A DNA stretch of 64,000 bases from Patiria miniata (GCF_015706575.1 NW_024037058.1:15335547-15399546); one strand, 5' to 3'. Positions 12,601-22,149 are shown, numbered from the stretch's first letter. Made by a program: numbers and translations. Notes: generated by a model from the letters alone, not told the origin.

Positions 12601-15600
12601 TAGTACCTGTTATTTAATATTACAATGTCTATGGACCTATTAGCATTACTATTTGCAGTTATGGTAATTTTCTCTGTGTGTCTTTTTCTCAGATTCTGCA
12701 GTCTATGAAGCCCTTCAAGGCACCGCCCATCGTGGATAAGGACTGGAAACGGAAGGTAGCCATCAACATGCTGAACAACCTGGATGATTCCAAGCTTGCC
12801 AAGAGTATTTGCTCGCAGGTGAGACCGAGTCTGAGTCTGGCAATAATCATCTGTGGCTATGGATTCTGTTAGCAGAAGCTCAATATCAAAAGCCAAAGCC
12901 ATAGCCGTACCTACTGGAATTTTTAATTATGGCTATGGCTGGGAATAACAGGCACACCTATGGAAGCCGCTGGCTAGCCGCTGCAGCCACTTCCCATAGA
13001 TTTGTGTTTAAATTCTGGTGGAAGCCATGTGATTCGAACATGGCCTCAAGCCGGCCTCAGGTCGACCAACGATTTGCTTGCACCATGATGGAACCGTCGG
13101 CACAAGCACCAAAAATATGTTCAGGTCACAAAACTGGAAAATTGTGTGATTGTCGCGGAACACGTCGCAGAAGTTCAAAATTTTCTACTCTTGCGACTGT
13201 TGATTTTTGTGAGCGCCGGCTGATGCCGATCATTTTAATATCGTCGCAGTTACACTCAGGTCACACAAAATCGGCGACTGAGTTGTTCCTGACGGTCGTA
13301 CCTAAGGCACAGCTTGATCCTGAAAAGTCAGTCATCGACTGATCTGTGTCGTCACAAGGTCGACCTGAGGCCGGTTTTATCTTTCACTGGGGCTTGTGTT
13401 ATAATTTGATGACGAAACTAAAGATTAACTGTACCTCAAAAGCCTGTAGAAATCTTTGGAGAGAAGACGATAAAGAAAAGTTTAATTTATAGGCAAGAGG
13501 AGAAATGTTTGAGGGTTGCATAAGCTTTCGTAGCTACAACTACTTCATCAGATGCAACAAAGAGGGGCATCATCATTTAAGGTTTATATAGGGGTACATG
13601 TACAGTCAAAACAGAGGGTGGTGATAATCAATTAGGCCCCCCCAAAAAAGTCTCCGGTTTCTGGTATGGAGCTTGCCCAAAAAGTGGTGCGGCGACGCGG
13701 CTTTTTTTTTTTTTTTACCTGATTTTTTTGCTTCAAATGTCGGCTGATGACTGCAAATGGTGCCCGACTAAACTTAGTGCAAATATATGGGAGTCCAGAG
13801 AGGCCACATAAAGCTTATTCTCGACCATAACCCAATCTAAAAACACGTTAAAATTGTGCAGCTGCAGGATTCCAGTCAAACCAGTGAGTTTGGCGGTTTT
13901 GAGACATCATCTTTCATTGAAAAAAAACCTTTTTCATTTTGCCGACGCGCATGGCTACGGCGACGCGCGCGCATACCAGAAACCGGAGACTTTCTTTTTT
14001 GGCCTTATCAATGGTATAGTGTGACAAAAAGCCACAATCCTATAAAGGCCTAGTTGAATACAGTCTAGTCCATGAATAATCTTTTGCTCTGTGTTTTCCT
14101 TGTCCGCCCTTGATTTGAATCCCATCTGTTGGAGTACAGCTACTCTAAACTGGCTTAATGTGTGGCCTGGTAAAATTGAAATATTCAGCACCGTGTTTCT
14201 GTATAAATACTTGTTTCTGATATCAAACTTGTGTCCATTCATACATTGTCTTACAGTGACTGCCCAGTTTGTGGTCCAATGTATACTGCGTTGGGGCATA
14301 CCGGTAGCTTGACAGGTGATTGCATAATTCACACTACTGGAAGTACGGCTGAAAGACCCTTTGATGTTATATGTAACATTATTGGGTCCGATGATATGGG
14401 TACTGGAATTTATGTGGGGGCAAAGTTGACATCTTGAGCCGTTGCTGGGGTGGTTCCATTGTTGATGGGGAGGGCAAGTGCATTTCTGACAAGTTTGTTT
14501 GGCATGAATATTGGGCGGTTGTCTGCAGGCAATTGTGGGCTTCTCGTTGTGGATCTGCTTGAGGGTGTCATCATCCAGGAGGATTGGGCTATGTTCATTA
14601 AATATACGTCGTATTGGTTTTTAGTACAGGGCTGTTTGTAATCACAAAAAGTGCTGAATGTAATCAACAAAGCTAAATGCAATTAGCTTGATGATCCAAT
14701 ATTTGAATATTCGGTGTATTCTGGGACAACCCTATCAGAAAGGTTCCCTGTACAAATGCCAAGGGGAGTTAAGGTGCAGGATTAACTCGTACCATATTTG
14801 CTGTCTCCTCGTCACAGTTCCGTTCGCGGCTCAACAATTCCCATGACACGTTCTCCTCCTCCTTGCGTCAGCTTGAGAACAAGCACTCTGGCCGGCTGGA
14901 GAAGACTGAAGAACAACGGATGAAAGTCAGGAAAGTCCACGCACCTAGGCTGGCTAGACTAGCACTGGATAGCACCTCGCTACGAGACATGGTCCTGTAT
15001 GGTACGTTACTCCTGTTACTATAAAAACTTACTGATCGGAGAAATCGGAGATTTTAAAATCCGGTTGTCCCATTTTTTTTTTCAAACCGAATTATAGTTA
15101 TCGTATTTCTCCGGAAGTTCCCAAACAGCTTACAGTCATGCCGACAAAAAAGGTGCCGCATGCAGTGCCCTTCGCAATGATTGGGCCTAGTTTGTGAGAG
15201 TCATTGAGCACTTGGCCTTTACAAAAAAACTCCAGAGCTGGGATGGTGAAAAAATTGATGATTGGATGTACAGGTTGTCCCACAAAAAAAAAAAACAGTC
15301 GAGTCTGGCATGTTTTCAGAAAAGTGTTGGTAGTATTCAAAATCGTGTCTAATGTATTGCTGAGAAGAATCATTGGTCTTCCAAATGCTTTTTAGTTGGT
15401 TTCATTAGGATGTTTTGTTCAAAACATACAGCAATCACAATATGGGACTTGAAAAACCACTTGGGCCACTTTTTTTTATTTGTCAAGTTTACAGATCGTA
15501 GCCGGTAGAATGAGTCACACGTTACTCTTGAACAAAGGAAATAAATCCTCTGTGTGTTTCTCTAACTGCGCTTTGTCACTTTCAAGGAAAGTGGCCCAAG

Positions 15601-18600
15601 ACGATTTTCAACCCTTGAGTTCCATGATGCATAGCATTTGTTCCAATGCAGCGATTTGAATGAAATAAAGTTTGTATGGTAGATTGGTTATCTGACTTTA
15701 ATTTAAGAGGTAATTTGAAAATGTCACAAAACTCACATGCAATATACCTTTATTAATTGGTTTTCGACTGTTAGGGTTTTTGTGGGACAACCTGTAGTTT
15801 ACTGGTTCAACGACCACTGGGCATTCGTAAAAATACTCCAGAGCTGTAATGTTGAAAAAACGAGGGGGGGGGGGAAGTCTCTGACCAGTGTAATGGGCAG
15901 GCTATTCATGAACCAAAAAGACTGCTAGCGAGTGAATACATTTCCAATCGGAGACCATGGAGCAAATTGTGGGATGTTCTAGTTGTTGTCTTTAGCTTGT
16001 GTCACAAACAATGGAAGGCTTAATTTTTTGTATGGTTGGTTTCGAAAATCCTGTTTCCAAATCCAACCGAATAGAATTATTCAAGCCAACATTTTATTAA
16101 ACGAACATGGAAATTTACATTATTGCTGTGTTGAAGCCAACAAAAATATTGTTACAAAAAATTACGTGACAGTCCCATGTTGGTTATTCCAATCCTGGAT
16201 CTCAATTAATTTGTATTAGCTGCCAGAGATTTCATTGAAGATTCACCATTAAAACAATGTTTGTAAGCTCACGTGATAGCATTTTTGAGTTTTTGCTTCT
16301 TGTTTGCCCGTCCCAGGCATGCCCAAGTTGGAGCGTGAGATCGGACGCGGTCAGTACGGGGTGGTCTACTCCAGCCGCAACTGGGCCAGTCTGACATCGC
16401 TGGCGGTCAAGTCGGTGGTCCCGCCCGACGACAAACATTGGAACGACCTGGCGCTGGAGTTCCACTACACGAGGTTGGTGGTGTTGTAGATTGAAGAATA
16501 TCAACTTTGTACTTATGTAACTATCAGAGATTTGAATTAAGCCGCCTTCGCATTGGACTTAATTTTGTATAAAAGTTATTGCGACACAGGCAAGCTCGAT
16601 TGGCAAGATGTCTGCATGTCTTATCTCACTCAGCCGCAGTGAAGATAATTGCGAGAAGTCCTACTGCCTTCCAACCTACTTAGCGAAAGTAGACAACGAG
16701 ACAAATTCTTTTTAAAACTAAGCAGGACTGTTCTTATCAGAACTAAATCTACTAAGGTGTTACCGCAAACCAAAAGTATATGTCTGCATTTGTAAGCAGG
16801 AGGTCGTGGGTTCGAGTCCCACCTGATTAAGCATGTGAAGTTTTTTCTTTCATCCCTTGGACAACACTAAGTATACAGTATTCGTACAAAAAAATACATC
16901 GGTGAAGGGAAAAACCTAATATTGAACTTCAAAACCTCTTATTTAATTTTCAAGGATAGGGTTTATAAGGATCGATGTATTGATTTATACCACTCCGACG
17001 AAAATTCCAACTTCCAAATTCCAGCTGCTATGGCAGATTCGAACCAGCCAACCAATCCCGCAAGCTCCGTGGTCGAGTGGTGAGACGTCTGAATAGAAAG
17101 CTGAAGGTCATGGGTTCAAGTCCCACCCGAGTGTTTTTTTCCAACTTTCACTCGGGGGGTAACACACTGAGTATACAGTGTTTATACGTTGGTGAAGGGC
17201 AAAACCTAATATTGATTTACATCACCCCGACACAAATTCCATCTTGTGAATGGTGTGTTAGGGTTACATGGAGGAAAATATAAATAAAGTTTGATGGTCT
17301 TTATTTGTGTCAAATGATTTTGTTCATGTGTGAAAATTGGCCTTGAAGGTATCGATGCCAGGAACTTGTAACACTGAAACCGTGAACATTGTTCATCTGT
17401 AATTTCAGGTCAATCACTGAGCATGAGCGTGTTGTCACCTTGCGCGGCTCCGTCATCGACCACAGCTATGGCGGGGATGGCTGCTCGCCGGCCGTCCTAC
17501 TCATCATGGACCGACTGCAGCGGGATCTCCACGTGGCCATCAAGGCTGGCTTGGACTTCCCTGGACGGCTACAGGTGGCTCTAGACGTGGTGGAAGGGAT
17601 GAGATATCTGCACAGTCTGGGGCTGGTCCACAGGGATATCAAACTCAAGAATGTCCTGGTGAGTTCTGTCTCAACAAGAAGTCCAAAAATAAAAGTCTGT
17701 CATGAGCCAATATGGCCCATCAGGCTGGCATTTATCTCCGGTTTCCTTGGCCTGAAATGACTGAGAATATTTCCATTTCCCCTGGATGGGATGCCAGTCC
17801 ATCACAGGTTACTCACCAGCTAATGCCGGTACTCACTTGTACTTCTGGGTGGAGAGAGGAAAGTGGAGGTGAAGTGGCTTGCCCAAGGACACAACATATG
17901 GCCAGCAGCTGGATTCAAACCCGTGACCCTCTGATCATGAGTCACAAACCCTAACCACTAGGCCACAATCCCTCACAAGCTAGAGAGTAAATTACCAGAG
18001 CGGTAACTCCTTACTCCTCACGTAGAATATTTTTAGTGGCATTCTGGGCGCAGAAATTGTGAACAAATTTGCGTGACCGCAGAAAATATATTGAAATTAT
18101 ATGAACTGGAATTTCAGGTTGAATTGCAAAGCTAGAGCACAACAAACACGGCTGAATAGACGCAGTATGACAGAAATAACTGGAGGCGTGTACGGCACGT
18201 GTACGCTGTTTGCTGTTTGCATTGAGCAAAATGAAACGCTCATTCACTGATTGTGCATTTTATCTTTGGGCCTATTGGCTTCGTGTACCGATCAAGTTAG
18301 TTGGCCTGGCATTTCGAAACTTATAGGATCTTTGTCAAAGACCTGTTTGCCCTTGTGAAAGATCCTACTAGGATCAAAACGTCAGGCATACTGTGTATTT
18401 CAGGTCAATCCATATCAGTAGGCAGTTTGCAACAGTTTATTCATTGTTCATCCTTCATTTACACATCAGTTTAGAACACAACTGCAGATAGCTGTACAAC
18501 CACCACACAATTTTTTTTTTAGCTGTCTGTAGGTTTGTACACAAACATAGATGTGCCTAGCCAGCTACATTGCATGTTAGCTTTCTAGTTGATTAATACA

Positions 18601-20433
18601 GCTGGGTGATCTGCAGTCATTCAACATAAATTGAGGGTCTCGTCAATGGATATTAATGTACAGAGTTTGTTTGGTACCAGAGTGTATTTGGGTTTACCTG
18701 AGTCGCTCTTCCGTGCAAAGGTCTTCAAATTTTGAGAAAAATGCATGAATTCTCGAATTTAAAAACGAGGTGTTCTTTCGTACCACACACTTCTACAGTT
18801 GGACAAGCGCGACCGCGGCAAGATCACTGACCTCGGTTTCTGCAAGCCTGAGGCCATGATGAGCGGCAGCATCGTCGGTACCCCGATCCACATGGCGCCC
18901 GAGCTCTTCTCGGGCAAGTACGACAGCAGCGTGGACACCTACGCGTTCGGCATCCTCCTCTGGTACGTCTGCGCGGGCCACGTCCGGCTGCCGACGGCGT
19001 TTGAACAGTGCGCCAATAAGGACCACCTGTGGAGTTCTGTCAAGAAAGGTATGGTTTGGCTTCACAGACTAAACTTTATGAAAAAATATCCAGCATGCTA
19101 GCCCATGTAGTATCATTTTTGGTCCATGTATTGATTTTCACTCTTAGCTAAATCTTTTTGTGTAGTAATAATAGTATTGTGAGATTTTTCTAAAAAGTAG
19201 TACTTTCACTGGAGTTCTGTCCGTTCTCTACATGTTCATGTAACTATCATGGCAATTTCATCCAAGCATTTCGTCGTGTCCGTGCAACAAGGTCGTATCT
19301 TCCAAAATGGCATGTGACGTCATGTACTTGAAATGCGAGTTTTCAATGTCAAAAGGTGGTATCTCACTTAAGATAACCCGGATGTACACACAAAGTCAAT
19401 GGACGTCGAGATACGCGAGATACAACCTTTTTGCATGGAGCGTATTCACCCAAGATACGACCTTGTTGCACGGAGCGTATTCACGCAAGATACGACTTTG
19501 TTGCAGATTCTAGTTACGACCTTGATGCACTAATGCGATAATTTCAAGAAATGTTACAAGTTTTCAGGATGTGCATTTTGTTTTTTTTGAAAGTGTTTCA
19601 AGTTTAATCTTTTTTGAGCTGACGTGGCTCTAAAAAAGAACCCGTTTTGAACTTGAATGTCACACATTGCTTGTGCGAATGTCTGCTTATTTGCAAACTT
19701 CGCCTTGCCGGGGCCCTATTTCATGGCACTGCTAAGTACACAACTTTCACAGAGACTGTAAGCAGTAAACCCAGCCAAGAACATGCTAACTTGTTTACAA
19801 CCGATCCTGTAAGCTCGGTGGTCGAGTGGTAAGCCGTCTGTACCAGAAAGCAGGAGGTCATGGGTTTTCCAACTTTCACTCGGGAGGTAACACACTGAGT
19901 ATATAGTGTTTATACTTCGGTGAAGGGCAAAACCTAATATTGATTTACATTACCCCGACGCAAATTCATCTTATGAATTGTTCTTAACTGTGACAAATGT
20001 ATGGCTTTGTCTTACTGTACTTCCAAGTGGCACTTTGCACCTTAAGCTCTTTTCGTTGTGACAGGCTCCAAATCAACTTTGTGAAATACACCTCAGCCAA
20101 GCATAAATTATCTTTGAAAGTTGGCCCAACATTTCTGCTATCTGCTAGACAGCTCACTGATGGTGGGCCCTCACTCAACATCCTATTTTTCTCCATCCAG
20201 GAGTACGTCCCGAGAGGCTTAACGTCTTTGACAAGCCCTGCTGGGAGCTGATGCAGGCCTGCTGGGCCGGCGAGCCCGGTGACAGACCCTTACTAGGAGA
20301 CGTCCAGATCAGACTGCAGGAGATCCACCAGAGGGCCCTGGAGTCTCGCCGGAGGGCGTCCAATCTCAGGGACCTTGCTGGGAGTAAACAAACGACGGAG
20401 GAGGACCAAGGCCGACCTAGGGAGATATATTAA
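2444..20433 (+). CDS. DSTYK: DSTYK, dual serine/threonine and tyrosine kinase (5' exon missing)
   Basis: Nine coding exons with GT-AG junctions and compatible phases: 2444-3643, 10674-10912, 11918-12001, 12693-12818, 14818-15001, 16317-16473, 17409-17658, 18799-19048, 20201-20433. They give about 906 residues, against 929 in human DSTYK. The N-terminal two thirds match the conserved DSTYK-specific region (for example LISSVDYL and [10 protein letters not shown]). The C-terminal kinase domain has the Gly loop GRGQYG, beta3 AVK (local K642), an alpha-C glutamate (E658), HRD (737-739), a DLG in place of DFG (757-759, also known in vertebrate DSTYK) and APE (779-781). The family is a cytoplasmic/membrane-associated kinase linked to FGF-ERK signalling and cell death. 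The first exon starts mid-codon (phase needs one upstream base), so a start-bearing exon lies further 5'; I could not find it in positions 1-2443. The gene and family identification is secure. Confidence 0.95.
4905..5195 (+). mobile_element. tRNA-derived SINE, family beta
   Basis: About 72% similar by eye to 12265-12556: TTGTGGTCTGGAGC, GGTCTGCAGGTAAT, box-B-like GGGTTGGAGTCC, TGCCCTTGGGCAAGGCACTT, and an end at CCAATAAGCAGGGGTA. Confidence 0.75.
5200..5524. mobile_element. TTAA-target MITE (piggyBac/Kolobok-like)
   Basis: A 325 bp element flanked on both sides by TTAA (5196-5199, 5525-5528). Short inverted ends CCCTTAC...GTAAGGG. It sits at the 3' end of the beta SINE. Confidence 0.65.
5550..5690. 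mobile_element. MITE fragment, ATGGGCTCCGTGC family
   Basis: GGGCTCCGTGCGCCAACAAA, then AGAGGGCGCCATTTTACC, matches the inverted end of the copy at 44276-44621. Confidence 0.55.
5880..6330 (+). mobile_element. Repeat family X
   Basis: It shares segments with 15030-15268 and 15797-16070: ATTCCAGAGCTGTAAT, GGGCAGGCTAT, CGGAGACCATGGA-like and TGTCACAAA-AATGGAAGGCTTA. Class unknown. Confidence 0.6.
6510..6775. repeat. CCTCAATCCTCC-rich degenerate repeat cluster
   Basis: Repeated ATTCAGCCTCAATCTCCC, CAATCCTCCAAAA and similar. The inverted counterpart is at 62445-62775. Confidence 0.5.
6843..7350 (+). mobile_element. TTAA MITE family B
   Basis: TTAA|AGGGGAATGTACAACATT at the left, AATGTTGTATCTTCCCT|TTAA at the right, about 510 bp, with an internal palindrome CGCTGGTCAGCCGACCAGC. 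Other copies: 35905-36441, 39138-39571, 55397-55930. Confidence 0.8.
9124..9628. mobile_element. Long-palindrome element, TA target, ends CAGGGTGAGTCAAAA
   Basis: 505 bp with both halves inverted copies over almost the whole length, flanked by TA on both sides. The ends are shared with 54430-55078, which has a different interior. Non-autonomous and mariner/Tc1-like by its TA target. Confidence 0.8.
9711..10590 (+). pseudogene. Serial decayed copies of a DSTYK exon
   Basis: Four partial copies of the start of the exon at 10674 lie in the preceding intron: about 9711-9740, 9804-9900, 10347-10447 and 10512-10580. The third keeps GGTGAGCTGAGCCA and ACGGCCCAGATCCA. The first still follows a CCCACAG acceptor-like end. 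Between copies are runs of TAATCC-type sequence like that in front of the real exon. The copies carry indels and stops in the exon frame and lack usable donors, so they are relics of tandem duplication. A SINE (9903-10299) has inserted after the second copy. Confidence 0.8.
9903..10299 (+). mobile_element. tRNA-headed SINE with ATT tail, family gamma
   Basis: Box-A-like GTGGTCCAATGGTTACGG, box B GGGTTCGAATCCTG, body TTCGGATGGGACGTATAAAG and GCACGTTAAAGAACCC, end AAAAGCGCTATATAAATACA followed by TTATTATT. The GCGCTATATAAAT plus ATT-repeat tail is common in invertebrate SINEs and L2/CR1-type LINEs. Confidence 0.85.
10674..10912 (+). CDS. DSTYK: DSTYK exon (LISSVDYL region)
   Basis: Acceptor CTCACAG|ATT and donor CAG|GTATGA. 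The exon joins the previous one in phase through a split Asp codon and encodes about 79 residues. These match the family's segment of Q-I-x-E-L-V followed by N-x-[10 protein letters not shown] and SFVGTL-RCL-SLEK. Decayed partial copies of this exon lie just upstream (see 9711-10590). Confidence 0.93.
10940..11005. repeat. Second copy of the GCATGATGGGAA repeat
   Basis: It is the inverted-orientation match to positions 18-92, lying 28 bases past a DSTYK donor. Confidence 0.5.
11279..11655. mobile_element. MITE with TTAAGGCCAAAAA ends, type D-a
   Basis: 377 bp. Inverted ends: AAAAGTCTCCGGTTTCTGGT and its complement, bounded by TTAAGGCC/GGCCTAA. A very similar copy is at 13632-14006 and a truncated one at 63077-63320. 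Lies in a DSTYK intron. Confidence 0.9.
11690..11910. mobile_element. Decayed copy of element family H
   Basis: GAGTCGAGGCTGCCTAGTCA, CAAGTCACAAGCCATTCAAC and repeated TTGTGATTGACTTG at the right. Confidence 0.5.
11918..12001 (+). CDS. DSTYK: DSTYK exon ([10 protein letters not shown])
   Basis: An 84-base, phase-0 exon with acceptor TTTGCAG|ATC and donor GAG|GTAAGT. The 28 residues match the human [21 protein letters not shown] segment in position and length. Confidence 0.92.
12265..12556 (+). mobile_element. tRNA-derived SINE, family beta
   Basis: A better preserved copy: box B GGGTTCGAGTTC, body TGCCCTTGGGCAAGGCACTT and GTGAGGGCAGAGATGG, and an end at GAGCAGGGGTAATAATAATG. Confidence 0.8.
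12693..12818 (+). CDS. DSTYK: DSTYK exon ([10 protein letters not shown])
   Basis: A 126-base, phase-0 exon with acceptor TTTCTCAG|ATT and donor CAG|GTGAGA. It encodes 42 residues ending in [10 protein letters not shown], identical to the vertebrate segment. Confidence 0.93.
13048..13377. mobile_element. MITE, ends CCGGCCTCAGGTCGACC
   Basis: 330 bp with about 20 bp inverted ends, in a DSTYK intron. Family unknown. Confidence 0.6.
13632..14006. mobile_element. MITE with TTAGGCC ends, type D-a
   Basis: A near-identical copy of 11279-11655, including the GTGCGGCGACGCGGC stretch and the GCATACCAGAAACCGGAGAC end. Confidence 0.9.
14818..15001 (+). CDS. DSTYK: DSTYK exon preceding the kinase domain
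   Basis: Acceptor GTCACAG|TTC and donor G|GTACGT. The exon encodes [21 protein letters not shown] and [10 protein letters not shown], matching the linker just N-terminal to the kinase domain. It ends in phase 1. Confidence 0.93.
15030..15268 (+). mobile_element. Repeat family X, left fragment
   Basis: TCGGAGATTTTAAAATCCGG to AACTCCAGAGCTGGGATGG matches 5880-6130. It is cut by the TA-target element that starts at 15271. Confidence 0.55.
15271..15794. mobile_element. TA-target MITE, ends CAGGTTGTCCCACAAAAA
   Basis: 524 bp, TA at both flanks (15269-15270, 15795-15796), inverted ends CAGGTTGTCCCACAAAAA / TTTTTGTGGGACAACCTG. Inserted between two family X pieces. Mariner/Tc1-like by target site. 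Confidence 0.8.
15797..16070 (+). mobile_element. Repeat family X, right fragment
   Basis: ATACTCCAGAGCTGTAATG to AATGGAAGGCTTAATTTT matches 6108-6330. It overlaps the left fragment by about 50 bases instead of abutting it. Confidence 0.55.
16317..16473 (+). CDS. DSTYK: DSTYK kinase exon: Gly loop, beta3 Lys, alpha-C
   Basis: Acceptor TCCCAG|GCA and donor AG|GTTGGT. It carries [24 protein letters not shown] and [12 protein letters not shown]. The ATP-binding lysine is in AVK and its salt-bridge glutamate is in LALEFHY. It closely matches the human exon. Confidence 0.95.
16755..17000 (+). mobile_element. tRNA-derived SINE, family alpha (head of a tandem pair)
   Basis: Box B GGGTTCGAGTCCCACC at about 16809, then ACAACACTAAGTATACAGTA and GGTGAAGGG-AAAACCTAATA. 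It runs into the next copy. Confidence 0.75.
16984..17257 (+). mobile_element. tRNA-derived SINE, family alpha
   Basis: Leading CTCCGACGAAAATTCC, box A GTGGTCGAGTGGTGAGACG, box B GGGTTCAAGTCCCACC, body ACACTGAGTATACAGTGTTT, tail CTAATATTGATTTACATCAC followed by CCCGACACAAATTCCATCTT. The same motif opens and closes the unit. Confidence 0.85.
17409..17658 (+). CDS. DSTYK: DSTYK kinase exon: hinge and catalytic loop
   Basis: Acceptor AATTTCAG|G and donor CTG|GTGAGT. It encodes [12 protein letters not shown], the hinge [32 protein letters not shown] with the catalytic HRD and its Asn partner. It ends in phase 0. Confidence 0.95.
17740..17975 (-). mobile_element. tRNA-derived SINE, family delta
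   Basis: Minus strand: TTGTGGCCTAGTGGTTAGGG (box A), CACGGGTTTGAATCCAGC (box B), CTTGGGCAAGCCACTTCACC, tail GTGATGGACTGGCATCCCAT. It lies directly after a DSTYK kinase exon. Confidence 0.85.
18799..19048 (+). CDS. DSTYK: DSTYK kinase exon: activation segment
   Basis: Acceptor TTCTACAG|TTG and donor G|GTATGG. It encodes [20 protein letters not shown], the APE motif in HMAPELF, and [12 protein letters not shown]. The Mg-binding motif is DLG rather than DFG, as in other DSTYK proteins. The exon is notably GC-rich. Confidence 0.95.
19282..19471. mobile_element. MITE, ends GTGCAACAAGGTCGTATCTT
   Basis: Perfect 20 bp inverted ends 190 bp apart, followed by a partial direct duplication of the right end to about 19506. 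Confidence 0.65.
19795..19980 (+). mobile_element. SINE alpha, deleted in box B
   Basis: GGTGGTCGAGTGGTAAGCCG, then GTCATGGGTTTTCC with part of box B lost, and the ACACTGAGTATATAGTGTTT body and CCCCGACGCAAATTCATCTT end. Confidence 0.8.
20201..20433 (+). CDS. DSTYK: DSTYK last coding exon
   Basis: Acceptor CTCCATCCAG|GAG. It encodes [20 protein letters not shown], then [15 protein letters not shown] (end of the kinase fold) and a basic, low-complexity C-terminal tail of about 40 residues ending at TAA 20431-20433. Confidence 0.94.
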
Positions 20434-20545
20434 TTTGTTTTTTAAAGTTGGTTACGTCCATGACTTTAGCTTAAGCTTCCGAGTCATTATGAACCAGCAT
20501 GCACAAACGTGTGTCCTACACTGATGATAGCGTGGAGTGTATACG

Positions 20546-21408
20546 AGTGTTGTAGTCGAGTCCATCATAAGTCAATCACAAGTCCTCACAAGTGAATCAC
20601 AAGTCATCACAAGTAATCCTGAGTCCATCACAAGTCAATTATGTCATTACAAGTCCATCAAAAATCCATCCCAAGTCCATCCCAAGCCAATCACAAGCCA
20701 TTTCAAGTCATCCCAAGTCAATCACAAGTCATCACAAGTCAATCTCAATTCAATTGTGAGTCAATCGCATGTCAATCACAAGTCCATCACAAATCAATCA
20801 AAATGTCAGTCACAAGTCCATCACAAGTCCATTACAAGTCAATCACAAGTCATCACAAGTCAATCTCAATTCAGTTGTAAGTCAATCACAAGGCCATTAC
20901 AAGTCAATCAAAATGTCAGTCACAAGTCCATCATAAGTCATCACAAGTCAAATCACAAGTCAAATCAAAATTCAATCACAAGTCAATCACCAGTCAATCA
21001 CAAGTCAATCACAAGTCTATCACAAGTCAATCACAAGTCTATCACAAGTCATCACAAGTCAATCACAAGTCAAATCACTAGTCAATCACAAGTCAATCAC
21101 AAGTCAATCACAAGTCAGTCACAAGTCCATCACAAGTCAATCACAAGTCAAATCACTAGTCAATCACAAGTCAATCACAAGTCAATCACAAGTCAGTCAC
21201 AAGTCCATCACAAGTCAATCACAAGTCATACAGTCCCAAGTCGAGTCACAAGCTACTCAATTGAACTGTCATGACTGATAAAAAGAGTCCTTTGTTATGT
21301 TTCGTTATGTGTTACTTGTGATTTGAATTGTGACGTGTTACTTACAACTAGACTTATGATTTATTTGCAGACTTATGACGGCATTGTGTTGGACTTGACT
21401 GCAACACT
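20546..21408. mobile_element. TIR element carrying an expanded minisatellite (family H)
   Basis: Left end AGTGTTGTAGTCGAGTCC and right end GGACTTGACTGCAACACT are inverted copies. The simple form is at 28638-28843. It lies wholly in the DSTYK 3' UTR. Confidence 0.75.
20569..21255. repeat. 10-11 bp minisatellite, AAGTCAATCAC
   Basis: About 60 copies of AAGTCAATCAC, AAGTCCATCAC and AAGTCATCAC. A higher-order repeat marked by CAAATCACTAGTCAATC at about 21069 and 21146 spaces 77 bases apart. Because three 11-base units are 11 codons, a long spurious frame results. Confidence 0.9.
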
Positions 21409-21760
21409 AGTCCAGTGTGAGGATTTGAGAGAGGATTTGTTGTATTCTTGAAACCTGTTCAGTGCCGTGCCTTTGTTGCCGTGCCTCACTCAACTGTGAA
21501 ACTAACTTTGTCAGCTTTGACGTTTGACACAGCCTTGTGGGATAGCTAGAATACGTGATATAAGGCATACTTTCTGTGACGGAATTGTACAAATACTGGT
21601 ATCAACCTTGTGTGCTTGTGAAATCATGTATAAAAAAACATGTATCACTTTGTAAATACATTTCTGTATATTCAGGGAAAACTAATAGGACAAGTTTACG
21701 GATGCAAGATTTCAGAGCATGCCATTCTGTGGCAAGTTACCGGTCTTTTTCAAATATGTT

Positions 21761-21766
21761 AATAAA
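21761..21766 (+). terminator. Candidate DSTYK poly(A) signal
   Basis: AATAAA, with a second AATAAA at 21794-21799, about 1.3 kb after the stop. These are the first strong signals after the minisatellite-bearing element. Confidence 0.45.
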
Positions 21767-22047
21767 AGTCTGAAAAAGGGCTGACTAATATTAAATAAAT
21801 TGATAACAAGAATTATTTAAGGACAAACTAATTTGGATAAGTGGTTGCACATGTACTGAAGCTTTTCATGTTTGTTACAGGTAGTAGTAATATACCTTTA
21901 AAAGGGCTACCGGTACCTCGTCTTCTTAAATTCTATAGAACATGATATTTGTTTTCTTTCTGCGTTTTAAAACCAGTTCGCGCCGGGTTTTTGGGGGGGG
22001 CTGAAAATTTCAATTTTCGAAAACGGCAAGATATAGCAGCTAAAGGA

Positions 22048-22149
22048 AACACGATTCTAAACACTTTCTTGCTATCAGTTTGTAAACATGTTTACATGCT
22101 AAACGTTTTTAGCATGAGGTGATAGCAAGAAAGTGTTTAGAATTGTGTT
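22048..22149. repeat. 30 bp-arm inverted repeat (hairpin)
   Basis: Arms 22048-22077 and 22120-22149 (ACTTTCTTGCTATCA / TGATAGCAAGAAAGT at their inner ends) with one or two mismatches and a 42-base loop. Confidence 0.75.

Larger units (their letters stand above)
20434..21800 (+). other. DSTYK 3' UTR region
   Basis: This stretch runs from the stop to the poly(A) signals at 21761 and 21794. About 860 bases of it are a transposon with an internal minisatellite (20546-21408). The true 3' end needs transcript data. Confidence 0.6.

Noticed and set aside
20569-21255. CRISPR array
   Set aside because: Units of 10-11 bases without unique spacers in animal DNA. It is a minisatellite.
20537-21274. 245-codon open frame rich in Ser, Gln, His and Lys
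   Set aside because: It is produced by the 11-base minisatellite (three units make 11 codons) and lies after the DSTYK stop.
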